Shown here piece by piece: positions 33,837 to 41,303 of a stretch of DNA of 42,174 bases (position 1 is the first letter of the stretch; each line of letters begins with the position of its first letter). Source of the stretch: Rhodothermales bacterium. GTDB lineage: Bacteria > Bacteroidota > Rhodothermia > Rhodothermales > UBA10348. Position numbers and translations under genes: made by a program. The stretch is taken from NCBI GenBank assembly GCA_030830105.1, contig JAURNP010000207.1, forward strand, positions 1 through 42,174. The letters run 5' to 3'. The notes under the pieces are model-generated. The model saw nothing but the letters and a program-made list of their open reading frames with translations. It did no database searches and was not told the origin of the DNA.

Positions 33837-35087
33837 CTACATCTCGGGAGCGGGGGGTGACTCTGCGTTCGAGACACCCTCTTTTCCCTTCGACATTTCC
33901 TCTTTCGGCTCTGGTAGCATCCAATGTACGAGCAGGGCCATTCCAAGGATGGCAACCGCACCGGTAATGGTGTTGGATACGTATCCATACTTGACGTAGG
34001 CGATGCCGGCAGCCGCACCCCCCAGCCCAATTCCGACCTGCCCGATAGCTACGGCAAGCGCCAACAATGCTCCGCGCCGCTGCTCTTCGACGATGGCCGT
34101 CATGAGTGACTGCAGGGGAGAAATACGAAGGGCAAACATGATCATGGCGAATCCGAACAGGATGTATGCCATGAGCATGGACGTTGTCAGATAGGTAGTG
34201 ACAACCATCACAAGAGCCAGACCCAGACAGGAGACGATAATAAGCGGCTTTCGCCCTGTTCGATCGGACAGCTTTCCGGCAGAAGGTCCTGCAATGACGT
34301 TGGCGATCCCTCCGACGAAGAAAAGTGAGGCGATGGCCGTGCCATCGACGCCCAAATGCTGCTCCAGCCACGTTGGCAGATAAATCACGTATAGCCCGAT
34401 GCTGAAGAACATCAGGAAATAGGTCGCGCTCGCAGCCACTACCACCTTTCTGCCCAGCAATTCGCGATATCCAGCAATGGCCGAGGACAGGGTCAGTCGT
34501 TTTTGATTGCGCTGCACATCGGGTTGCGGCACATAGAACCAGATCAAAATGGTGGTCAGGGTCATGACGCCGGCAAACATCAGGAAGGCACCCTTGAACC
34601 CGAACCAGTCAGCCAACAGCGTTCCAATGGGAATACCGATGATCTGCCCAACCGCAATACCACTCATCACCCATCCATTGGCCCAACCGCGCTTGTTGTA
34701 TGGGAAATAGTCTCCCACATAAGAGACCGCTGCACCGCTGAGCATTCCTCCTGCAGCGCCCGCAGCCGCACGCATGATCAGAAGTTGGGTAAAATTCTCC
34801 ACCATTCCGTGCAGCCAGAGCGCCACAGCCATTGACCCGCATCCCAGCAGGATGACCAGACGCCGGCCGAATTTGTCCGAAATGGGACCGATGATCAGAG
34901 CAAAAAGGCTCAGAAAAACCGCGTAGGACGTAATCAGCCAACCCTGATAGGCTTCGGCGATGTTGAGTGCTTCGCCGATCCGTGGAAGAATGGGCGATAC
35001 GATGATGACCTGACTGCTGGCGGAGAACACCATCAGCCATAGGGCAAACAAGACCAGATACGGGTGGGAGTTGTCTCTCCGGGCCAT
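33837..35087 (-). CDS. MFS transporter, drug/solute efflux type
   Basis: This 416-residue protein has about twelve hydrophobic helices and the MFS motif A as GPISDKFGRR at 67-76, repeated in degenerate form as GKLSDRTGRKP in the second half. These place it in the drug:H+ or sugar efflux branch. The C-terminus after the last helix is a short charged cytosolic tail (EEMSKGKEG). The substrate cannot be deduced. It begins MARRDNSHPYLVL. The stop converges on the rho terminator. Its upstream region of about 290 bases has phased TAAC repeats and the 22-base motif shared with porX. Confidence 0.87.
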   Translation of the reverse strand: MARRDNSHPYLVLFALWLMVFSASSQVIIVSPILPRIGEALNIAEAYQGWLITSYAVFLSLFALIIGPISDKFGRRLVILLGCGSMAVALWLHGMVENFTQLLIMRAAAGAAGGMLSGAAVSYVGDYFPYNKRGWANGWVMSGIAVGQIIGIPIGTLLADWFGFKGAFLMFAGVMTLTTILIWFYVPQPDVQRNQKRLTLSSAIAGYRELLGRKVVVAASATYFLMFFSIGLYVIYLPTWLEQHLGVDGTAIASLFFVGGIANVIAGPSAGKLSDRTGRKPLIIVSCLGLALVMVVTTYLTTSMLMAYILFGFAMIMFALRISPLQSLMTAIVEEQRRGALLALAVAIGQVGIGLGGAAAGIAYVKYGYVSNTITGAVAILGMALLVHWMLPEPKEEMSKGKEGVSNAESPPAPEM

Positions 35088-35247
35088 GGGCGCTGGGTAC
35101 GCGAATCGTCACAATGGCGATCAATCAAGATCGTGCCCGACCGCAGCCCGGATGCAAGCTTACCGGCGGGCGGCACAGTATACGCATTGCAATACGTCGA
35201 TACGGTGTTGCATCCGTCATTTCGTGTTTGAGGTCGCCGGACAGTCG

Positions 35248-35349
35248 TCGGATTGGGAAATCCGGAACGCATCTGCCTCGGCAGCTCAAGTATCCCAAAG
35301 GTAGCCTGATCGTGTTACGGCAGTGTTACCCGCCGTTAAGCCAGTGTTA
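35248..35349 (-). promoter_or_regulatory. Phased TAAC repeats, TAnnTTTG element and palindromic motif upstream of the MFS gene
   Basis: On the minus strand TAAC recurs four times at 11-, 10- and 11-base steps (plus-strand equivalents between 35312 and 35349; three of the four are TAACAC). TACCTTTG, matching TAnnTTTG, follows at 35296-35303 with no TTG at -33, so an activator bound to the repeats could take its place. Next comes CGGATT-TCCC-AATCCG at 35249-35264, part of the 22-base motif also found before porX. The leader to the MFS ATG would be about 200 bases. The region has no convincing gene. Confidence 0.4.
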
Positions 35350-35380
35350 TCCTTTGCGTGAAGGCTTCTGGAAGGGAGTG

Positions 35381-37285
35381 CTACTCAGCTCCTTCTTCAG
35401 GGGCCGGCTTGGTGGACTGCTCCATGAACGCCATCATACGCCGCACGAAGTCGGCCGGGTTGTCGAGCGACCCTTCCAGAAGCAGGGCTCCTTCGTAGAG
35501 TTGCTCGATGGCCTCCTTGATCCGCTCCTCCTGCCCGGGCACGTCGCGCAGCGCCGACAGGTTCTTGATGAGCGGGTGAGCCGTGTTGACCTCGAGCACC
35601 TTCTTGCTGCCCTCGAACGACTCGTCCATCATCTTCATGACGCGCTCCATCTGGGCGTCCATGCCGGCCGTGCCGGTCACCAGCGTCACGGCAGAATCGA
35701 CCAGGCGATCCGACGAACGAACATCCTCCACCCGATCCCCCAGGACATCCTTGAAGCGCTCGACGAGCTTCTTGGTCTCGCCTTTTTTGAGACCGCCTTT
35801 CTTCTTCTTGTCCAGCTTCAGATCGGAAGATTCGATGCTGACGAGGTCGAAGTCCTTGTACTTCGGAATGCCCGGCATGATGAACGCATCGACGGGCTCG
35901 GTCATCAGGAGCACCTCCATATCGTTCGCCGTGAAATACTCCATGTTCGGATTGCGAAGCGCTGCCTCGCGTCCGTCAGCCAGGACGTAGTAGATCTTGT
36001 CCTGATCGCTCGGCATGCGGTCTGCATAGGCCCCAAAGCCGGTCCATTCGCCTTTATCCTTGATGGACGACTCGAACCGGAAAAGGTCGATCATCTGGTC
36101 GCGATGCTCGAATTCAAACTGGATGCCGGACTTGAAGAGCGGCCCGAACTCCTTGCTGAACGTGGCGAATTTCTCCGGCTCGCCCTCAGCCCACTCTTCC
36201 AACAGTCCCAGGATCTTGCCGGTCAGGATCTTGCGGATCTTGGCCAGGACCGGGCTGTTCTGCGTGACTTCGCGCGAAACGTTGAGCGGCAGGTCCTCCG
36301 TGTCCACCACCCCCTTGACGAAGCGGCACCAGTCCGGCAGGAGATTCTTGGCGTCGTCCTGGATGAAGACCTTCGACGAGTACAGGTGGACGCCGTACTT
36401 GTAATCCTCTTGGAACATGTCCCGCGGCGCTTTCCTCGGAATGAAGAGCAAGGCCTTGAAGCTGACCACACCTTCTAGGCTCAGCTGCAGGTGCCCGAGC
36501 GGTTCGTCGGTGTCATTGGAGACGAATTTGTAGAACTCGGTCAGCTGCTCGTCGGTGATGTCTGACTTGCTCTTGTGCCACAGCGCATCGACGGTGTTAA
36601 CCAACTCACCGTCCACATGCACAGGGAAGTCCACAAAGTTCGAGTACTTCCGGATGATGCTCTTCACGCGCCACTCTTCTGCGAATTCGCCTTTGTCCTC
36701 TTTCAAATGCAGGGTGATCGTTGTGCCGCGTTCGGTGCGATCGGTCTCTTCGATGGTGTAGGACCCGCCTCCGTCGCTCGTCCAGCGCAGGCCCTGGCTA
36801 TCCTTGTCGGCGTGCCGGGTGTCGACCGTAATGGTATCGGCCACCATGAAGGCCGAATAGAATCCGACACCAAACTGGCCGATCATGCTGGCATCCACCG
36901 GACCATCTTGCTTCTTCAGCTCCTGCACGAATTCGAGGGTCCCGGACGAGGCTACCGTACCGATCCGCCTCAGTAAATCGTCCTTTGTCATCCCGACGCC
37001 AGTATCGGTCAATACAAGCGTGTTCTCGTTCTTGTCCAGCTTGATGTCGATACGCTGCTCGGCGTCTGCGTCGACAACATCCCGGTCGGTCAGCATCCGG
37101 AAGCGGATCTTGTTGAGCGCATCGGAGGCGTTCGAGATCAGCTCGCGCAGGAAAATCTCCTCGTGCGTGTAGAGCGAGTGGATGATCAGATGAAGCAATT
37201 GCTTCATCTCGGCCTTGAACTCGTGGACTTCGGGAGCCTGAGTACTTTCTGGGGCTTCTGGAGTCGTGTTGGTTTCGTCAGCCAT
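35381..37285 (-). CDS. htpG: Molecular chaperone HtpG (Hsp90 family)
   Basis: This 634-residue ATP-driven chaperone has the GHKL ATPase at its N-terminus. ELISNASDAL at 48-57, DTGVGM at 94-99 and IGQFGVGFYSAF at 135-146 form the nucleotide site and lid. Middle and C-terminal domains follow, including FIPRKAPRDMF, and a family-typical NTAHPLIKNL segment. Length matches HtpG (620-640). A 20-residue acidic Glu/Thr/Pro N-terminal tail before EFKAEMKQLL is extra. The ATG at 37285 was chosen; the ORF to 37456 adds 57 residues without homology. No CIRCE element was found upstream. It lies 294 bases upstream of the MFS gene on the same strand. Confidence 0.94.
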   Translation of the reverse strand: MADETNTTPEAPESTQAPEVHEFKAEMKQLLHLIIHSLYTHEEIFLRELISNASDALNKIRFRMLTDRDVVDADAEQRIDIKLDKNENTLVLTDTGVGMTKDDLLRRIGTVASSGTLEFVQELKKQDGPVDASMIGQFGVGFYSAFMVADTITVDTRHADKDSQGLRWTSDGGGSYTIEETDRTERGTTITLHLKEDKGEFAEEWRVKSIIRKYSNFVDFPVHVDGELVNTVDALWHKSKSDITDEQLTEFYKFVSNDTDEPLGHLQLSLEGVVSFKALLFIPRKAPRDMFQEDYKYGVHLYSSKVFIQDDAKNLLPDWCRFVKGVVDTEDLPLNVSREVTQNSPVLAKIRKILTGKILGLLEEWAEGEPEKFATFSKEFGPLFKSGIQFEFEHRDQMIDLFRFESSIKDKGEWTGFGAYADRMPSDQDKIYYVLADGREAALRNPNMEYFTANDMEVLLMTEPVDAFIMPGIPKYKDFDLVSIESSDLKLDKKKKGGLKKGETKKLVERFKDVLGDRVEDVRSSDRLVDSAVTLVTGTAGMDAQMERVMKMMDESFEGSKKVLEVNTAHPLIKNLSALRDVPGQEERIKEAIEQLYEGALLLEGSLDNPADFVRRMMAFMEQSTKPAPEEGAE

Positions 37286-37596
37286 GGGTCGAGCGGGAAT
37301 GGGATACAGATGGGAAGGTTGGGCGACTTGAGCCGCTACTACAGCCCCGTCTTTGGCGTTTCCCGCCTGATTGTTCCGTGAACATGTGTCAAAGGAGGTC
37401 CTAGCTCCCCCATCCGTCCTCGAGATAAGTGCAACAAGGGACCTCACGGGAATCAAAACAGAAGTCCAAGGTCACGAAAAAGGGTAGATACAAGTAGGCG
37501 CGGGAGGCGTGCTCTCGCACGCCCCCCGCGCCTGAAAAGGCCCTCAACAGTCCAGCGCTTCCCATCAATCAACAGGAGCGCCGGGTCCGCTAAATG
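37286..37596. other. Spacer before htpG with a long GC hairpin
   Basis: No gene is seen in these 311 bases. GGCGCGGGAGGCGTGC at 37497-37512 pairs with GCACGCCCCCCGCGCC at 37517-37532 with one mismatch around TCTC. No T run follows on either strand, so it is not a normal intrinsic terminator. It may end the 37597 gene by another means, or be a repeat element. The htpG promoter should lie in 37286-37480 but could not be picked. Confidence 0.5.
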
Positions 37597-37866
37597 TTAT
37601 CCTACTCGCCGCGTCCGGAAGGAGCTAGGCATGGCGCGACGATCCTGACGACGTACGCCGGGACGGGATGCTTCCATACGTGGAGCAATCCGGGACATGA
37701 TGCCGTCCGATTCACCTGCTTTCCCGGCAGCCAGTGCTTCGGTAGCCATGGTCAGCCACTGGCGCATGCTGCCGTCCTTTAGAAGCGCGAGGGTTACTTC
37801 CGAGCGCTGTTCATCGTTCAATTCACCGGAGATATACCCGGCGAGAGTGTGTTCGTCAATTTTCAT
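37597..37866 (-). CDS. Small hypothetical protein, possibly anti-sigma-like
   Basis: This 89-residue protein begins MKIDEHTLAGYISGELNDEQ, a pattern like the helical N-terminus of short anti-sigma or zf-HC2-less regulators (L..YI.GEL...E...V...L..D). It continues EVTLALLKDGSMRQWL and ends in a basic, Arg-rich tail. There is no zinc motif or membrane helix, so the anti-sigma label is only a resemblance. The ATG at 37866 is preferred over 38013, whose extra 49 residues are Pro/Arg-rich and unlikely. It stands between the htpG spacer and the hydrolase gene. Confidence 0.5.
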   Translation of the reverse strand: MKIDEHTLAGYISGELNDEQRSEVTLALLKDGSMRQWLTMATEALAAGKAGESDGIMSRIAPRMEASRPGVRRQDRRAMPSSFRTRRVG

Positions 37867-37973
37867 GGTCTTTCTGAGGGCTGCAGAATAAAGTGGTGTC
37901 CGCTGAAAAGGGACACCTCGCCCGTCAGGTATCGGCCGTGGCTCTGGAAACTTAAATCGCCTGCCGACAGAAC

Positions 37974-38894
37974 TTAATCCCGCGACTCTACCGCAGGAAG
38001 CGCCATCAACCAATCCATCAGCGCGGGTCCTATTTCCTGCGACCAGGCTTCAGAATTCGGCGCAATAACCTCGAAATGACTCGCTTCCTCAAAGAAATGA
38101 ACCCGTACCTCATCACCAGCTGAGGTAGCCACTTCGGCATACGCCGAGATCTGCTGCCACGGAATGACATAATCCTGGCGGCCGTGTAAGAAAAGCTGTG
38201 GCGTACCCAGGGGAAGACGTTCGGCGGGTGATGCTTCGGCGTAGCGCTCAGGCAAATCGTCGGGAGTGTCGTCCATCAACTGCAAGACGGCCTCCCCACA
38301 TGGATTGACCTCCTGCGCTACGTGAGCCCTAAGGTCTGCGATACCACCCAGACTCACCGCCCCTGCCAGCTGAAGCGGGTCGGTCGCATAGAGGGCATCA
38401 CCCGGCCTGTAACCATCTCGTCCCGCTGCCCAGAGAGCCAGATGCCCACCCGCGGAGTGTCCCATGGCGACTACGCGCGAAGTATCCAGGTCAAAGTTCC
38501 CGGCGAGTTCGCGAACGTAGTCGACACCCGCTCCTACATCATCAAATGTCCCGGTCCACCCTCCGCCATTATCATTGGCCTGGCGATGGGAGAGACTCCA
38601 TGTAGCCCAGCCACGATCTGTGACCGCATCCATGAGCGGCTCAACATGCCGCGGTCGGTGCAGGCCCACCCAGCAACCCCCGTGCATCATGACCACCACC
38701 GGATGAGGGCCCTCTCCTTCCGGAATACGCAAGACACCCCACTGTAAGGAGTCAGCCCCGTAGGCAATGCGCTGATCCTCTTCGATCTGCGGGTATTCGA
38801 AGTCACCAGGTCCGAGAAACTGGGCGCTCGATGGAAGGGCAAGCAGGCCAAGCAATGCAACCGTGAGGCACTTCTTGAACAGGGTCATGATCAT
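37974..38894 (-). CDS. Exported alpha/beta hydrolase
   Basis: This 306-residue protein has a signal peptide (KKCLTVALLGLLALPSSAQ, cut after SAQ at about 25). The hydrolase fold has the oxyanion HGG at 71-73 and nucleophile S147 in GHSAGG; the acid is probably D241 (HGRQDYVIP) and the base H273 (EASHFEV). This set, with HGG ahead of GHSAGG, is like the esterase/lipase group that includes BD-FAE and kynurenine formamidase-like enzymes. The substrate is not shown. The ATG at 38894 (or 38888) gives a proper signal sequence; the longer ORF to 38957 has a non-signal-like start. Confidence 0.85.
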   Translation of the reverse strand: MIMTLFKKCLTVALLGLLALPSSAQFLGPGDFEYPQIEEDQRIAYGADSLQWGVLRIPEGEGPHPVVVMMHGGCWVGLHRPRHVEPLMDAVTDRGWATWSLSHRQANDNGGGWTGTFDDVGAGVDYVRELAGNFDLDTSRVVAMGHSAGGHLALWAAGRDGYRPGDALYATDPLQLAGAVSLGGIADLRAHVAQEVNPCGEAVLQLMDDTPDDLPERYAEASPAERLPLGTPQLFLHGRQDYVIPWQQISAYAEVATSAGDEVRVHFFEEASHFEVIAPNSEAWSQEIGPALMDWLMALPAVESRD

Positions 38895-39007
38895 GCATGC
38901 TAAATGGAAGGGGTCGCCAAATCTAGCGACCGCGCCAACCACACGTTGGCGGGTCATCGAATTTTACGAACGCGAGCAAGGATGTCTGCGCGCCGTGATT
39001 GAACGGG

Positions 39008-39556
39008 TCAGAACCTGAACTCCGGTGCGACCCAGGTAAGTGAATCACCCAATAGACCATCGGCAAAACTGACCACCTCACCGTTTTCCGGCTCGAAGCG
39101 GATCAGCATAAACATCGCCTCCCGGTCCGGATAAAAAGAAGCCCAGGAGGGACGCCAGTACCGCTCTTTCATCTCAGGATCGTCCACCATTGTTGCCATG
39201 CCACGCAGCGTGACGTAGCCACCTCCATTCGGGGCCTGGTAGTACAACGTCGCCCGTGCATCGTTTTGGATTTCTTGCACCTTGGCGCTGTTGCGGTTCG
39301 TTCCCATCCAGATCACGAACTCTCCCGAGTCCGGAGGCGTGGCATCAAGAATGCGCGCCTGCGGATGTCCTTCGGCATCCAACGTGATCAGCGTGACGTG
39401 CCGGGAAGAAGCTACGATGTCCCAGCCAGCCTGGTGAACCTCGCTCCATTCCATGGTACGATCCGCAACCGGTTCAGGCGAAGAGGGATCGGCTGGCTCT
39501 TGACATGCCGCCATCATGAGGGCTACCAAGGCAAGAAGCGTACATGTGGTGCGCAT
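39008..39556 (-). CDS. Pyridoxamine 5'-phosphate oxidase-like lipoprotein
   Basis: This 182-residue protein has a lipoprotein signal with lipobox MAAC ending at C18. A Pro/Ser/Glu-rich linker follows, then a split-barrel domain: VTLITLDAEGHPQARILDAT, FVIWMGTNRNSAKVQEIQ and NDARATLYYQ, a pattern of PNPOx-like/general stress protein 26 flavin-binding barrels. A membrane-anchored place outside the cytoplasm is unusual for a flavin enzyme, so it could bind another ligand such as haem. No catalysis is claimed. It ends just before the peptidase gene with a gap of four bases, in the same orientation, so the two are probably co-transcribed. Confidence 0.8.
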   Translation of the reverse strand: MRTTCTLLALVALMMAACQEPADPSSPEPVADRTMEWSEVHQAGWDIVASSRHVTLITLDAEGHPQARILDATPPDSGEFVIWMGTNRNSAKVQEIQNDARATLYYQAPNGGGYVTLRGMATMVDDPEMKERYWRPSWASFYPDREAMFMLIRFEPENGEVVSFADGLLGDSLTWVAPEFRF

Positions 39557-39560
39557 GAAA

Positions 39561-41150
39561 TCAGCGCCCTACCGCGGCGAGTCCCTGCTCGAAGACGATG
39601 TCTACCGGAATACCCTCTGCAGCCAACCGATCCAGGTCGGCCTGCAATTGCTGCGGAACGCGCGCGTATTCGGCCACGAATGCCGCAACGCCTTCGTAGT
39701 CCCCATCACCCTGGAAGCGGAGGATTTTTTCCGTCAAAGCGTTCATCGCGTCGATCATCTTGTCGTAGTCGGCGCTGTACCTGCCCGTTTCCCCATCGCG
39801 GGAGAAGGCGCCCATCTCCAGGAAGTAATTGAACCGGATCATGTTGGCGCGGCCATGGGCGCTCGAAGCTCCGAACCGCACACTGCGGAAGATTCCGGCC
39901 AGGAAGGTGACCATGTTGTCGCGGATGTCCCCTTCCACTTCGCCGGCGTCCATCAACGCGGATACCATGTAGAGACCGAGAATGTCCGCTTTTCCCTCTT
40001 CAAGGGCTGACGCGTGTTCTTTCAACGCTCCACGTACGGTATTCGAACCGTCGAGCGTGTTCTTGATGCCCAGGCCGTGCGCCACTTCGTGGAACATGGT
40101 ATTGCCAAAAAAGGCATCAAATGTCACGTGCTGACGCTGATCCTGTGCGATCAGCACTTCCGAAATCGGAACCAGGATCTTGTCGAACTTGGCTTGCATC
40201 GAGTTTTTGAGCTGAAGACGACGCGTGCCTTTGGCCAGCTGCACCTGCTCGTCATTGGGCAGGTTGATGGCGATGGTCTTCGAGCCTGCATTTGTATCCC
40301 CAGCGTAATAGATCGCATCGTATGCATTCAAATCGGAGTCTGTACCGGGCGTCTCTTGCTTGTATTCGGGAGGCACTGATAGTCCTTCCTGCAGCATCGG
40401 AAGCAGCTGGGCATATCGGGAAAGCCGCTCACTCCAGGACATGTCTTTTATCAGAACGAAAGCTTCAGCGGCGGCCTTGTAGCCGAAGAGTGCGTCTTCG
40501 TAGGTCTCGATGGGACCAACGACCATTTCAATTCGATTGTCCTTCATGTCCATCCAGGCCATGTCGCTTTCGAAATACTCTCCCGTCACCAGCGCTTCGG
40601 CGCGCAGCGTGAGGTATGTTCGCAGACCTGGGTCATCCGCAAACTCAGCTGCTGCCAGTAATTCTTCGGAAGCGCGCTGCATTTCATCGGCGAAGGCCTC
40701 GTGATATGGAATCGCTTCGAGCGACTCGTTGGCATCACGCACGACCATGGTGTACAATCCGGCGAGGCTAGGATCTTGGGCCGCTGCAGCCTCGAACTCT
40801 TCCTTGGACACATCCCGCGGGTACATATTGGCGCCGGCAGGTTTGTCGCCTACACCACCGATGAACGGGGCGTTGCCACCAATTCTGTCCCACGGACCGT
40901 AATTGATTTTTGCGTACTCGCGCAGGGCCAGATCCTCGATGGAATTGAGCAACTCTTCCCGATCCCCGTAGGCCTGCTTCCAAAAGATGGATTCCATCTC
41001 ATCTGCGGCTGCAAAAAGGTGTGGAAGCATTCGACATTCATTCTCGCTGAGGACGCCCAGATCTGTAGCGAGTCGGAAGGACGTGTACTGGGAAAGCAGG
41101 TCGCGGCCGAACTCACTTCCTTCGCTCATGTCGACGTCAATCTGGATCAT
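39561..41150 (-). CDS. Dipeptidyl-peptidase III-like zinc peptidase (M49), cut off from its signal peptide
   Basis: This 529-residue enzyme is a peptidase M49 relative. The zinc motif is HEVAH, with H354, E355 and H358; the third ligand lies in EEGKAD (about 384-389). The pentapeptide HExxH, instead of HExxGH, is known in the Caldithrix M49 enzyme. SFRLATDLGVLSENE and FWKQAYGDREELL at the N-terminus and YEDALFGYKAA are family-like. Upstream, in the same frame, is a 34-residue lipoprotein signal ORF (41160-41264) ended by TAA four codons before this ATG. Relatives are commonly lipoproteins with only a short linker. So this gene is probably either a broken lipoprotein gene or re-initiates at 41150. 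Confidence 0.85.
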   Translation of the reverse strand: MIQIDVDMSEGSEFGRDLLSQYTSFRLATDLGVLSENECRMLPHLFAAADEMESIFWKQAYGDREELLNSIEDLALREYAKINYGPWDRIGGNAPFIGGVGDKPAGANMYPRDVSKEEFEAAAAQDPSLAGLYTMVVRDANESLEAIPYHEAFADEMQRASEELLAAAEFADDPGLRTYLTLRAEALVTGEYFESDMAWMDMKDNRIEMVVGPIETYEDALFGYKAAAEAFVLIKDMSWSERLSRYAQLLPMLQEGLSVPPEYKQETPGTDSDLNAYDAIYYAGDTNAGSKTIAINLPNDEQVQLAKGTRRLQLKNSMQAKFDKILVPISEVLIAQDQRQHVTFDAFFGNTMFHEVAHGLGIKNTLDGSNTVRGALKEHASALEEGKADILGLYMVSALMDAGEVEGDIRDNMVTFLAGIFRSVRFGASSAHGRANMIRFNYFLEMGAFSRDGETGRYSADYDKMIDAMNALTEKILRFQGDGDYEGVAAFVAEYARVPQQLQADLDRLAAEGIPVDIVFEQGLAAVGR

Positions 41151-41159
41151 GGTCCCTTC

Positions 41160-41264
41160 TTAGCCGAGAAAAGCGGCGCATTCAAATTCATTGGTGGCAC
41201 TGCCGCATCCATTCAGGATGACGATGGCAGCAAGAACGGATAGCGAGGTAGTAATGCGTTGCAT
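41160..41264 (-). CDS. Detached lipoprotein signal peptide ORF of the M49 peptidase
   Basis: ATG at 41264 starts MQRITTSLSVLAAIVILNGC, a clear signal peptide with lipobox LNGC, followed by GSATNEFECAAFLG and a TAA at 41162-41160. The next in-frame codons (GAA GGG ACC ATG) lead directly into the peptidase. One base change from a sense codon would explain it. A 34-residue secreted peptide with its own function is less likely. Confidence 0.7.
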   Translation of the reverse strand: MQRITTSLSVLAAIVILNGCGSATNEFECAAFLG

Positions 41265-41303
41265 GGCGCGATCTATTCGGTGATACAATCAGGGTGGACG
41301 CGT

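Noticed and set aside
35114-36478. Long plus-strand ORF of 454 codons
   Set aside because: It lies antisense to htpG, whose motifs are clear, and its translation has no recognisable domain.
37286-37480. CIRCE heat-shock operator before htpG
   Set aside because: No TTAGCACTC/GAGTGCTAA inverted repeat is present.
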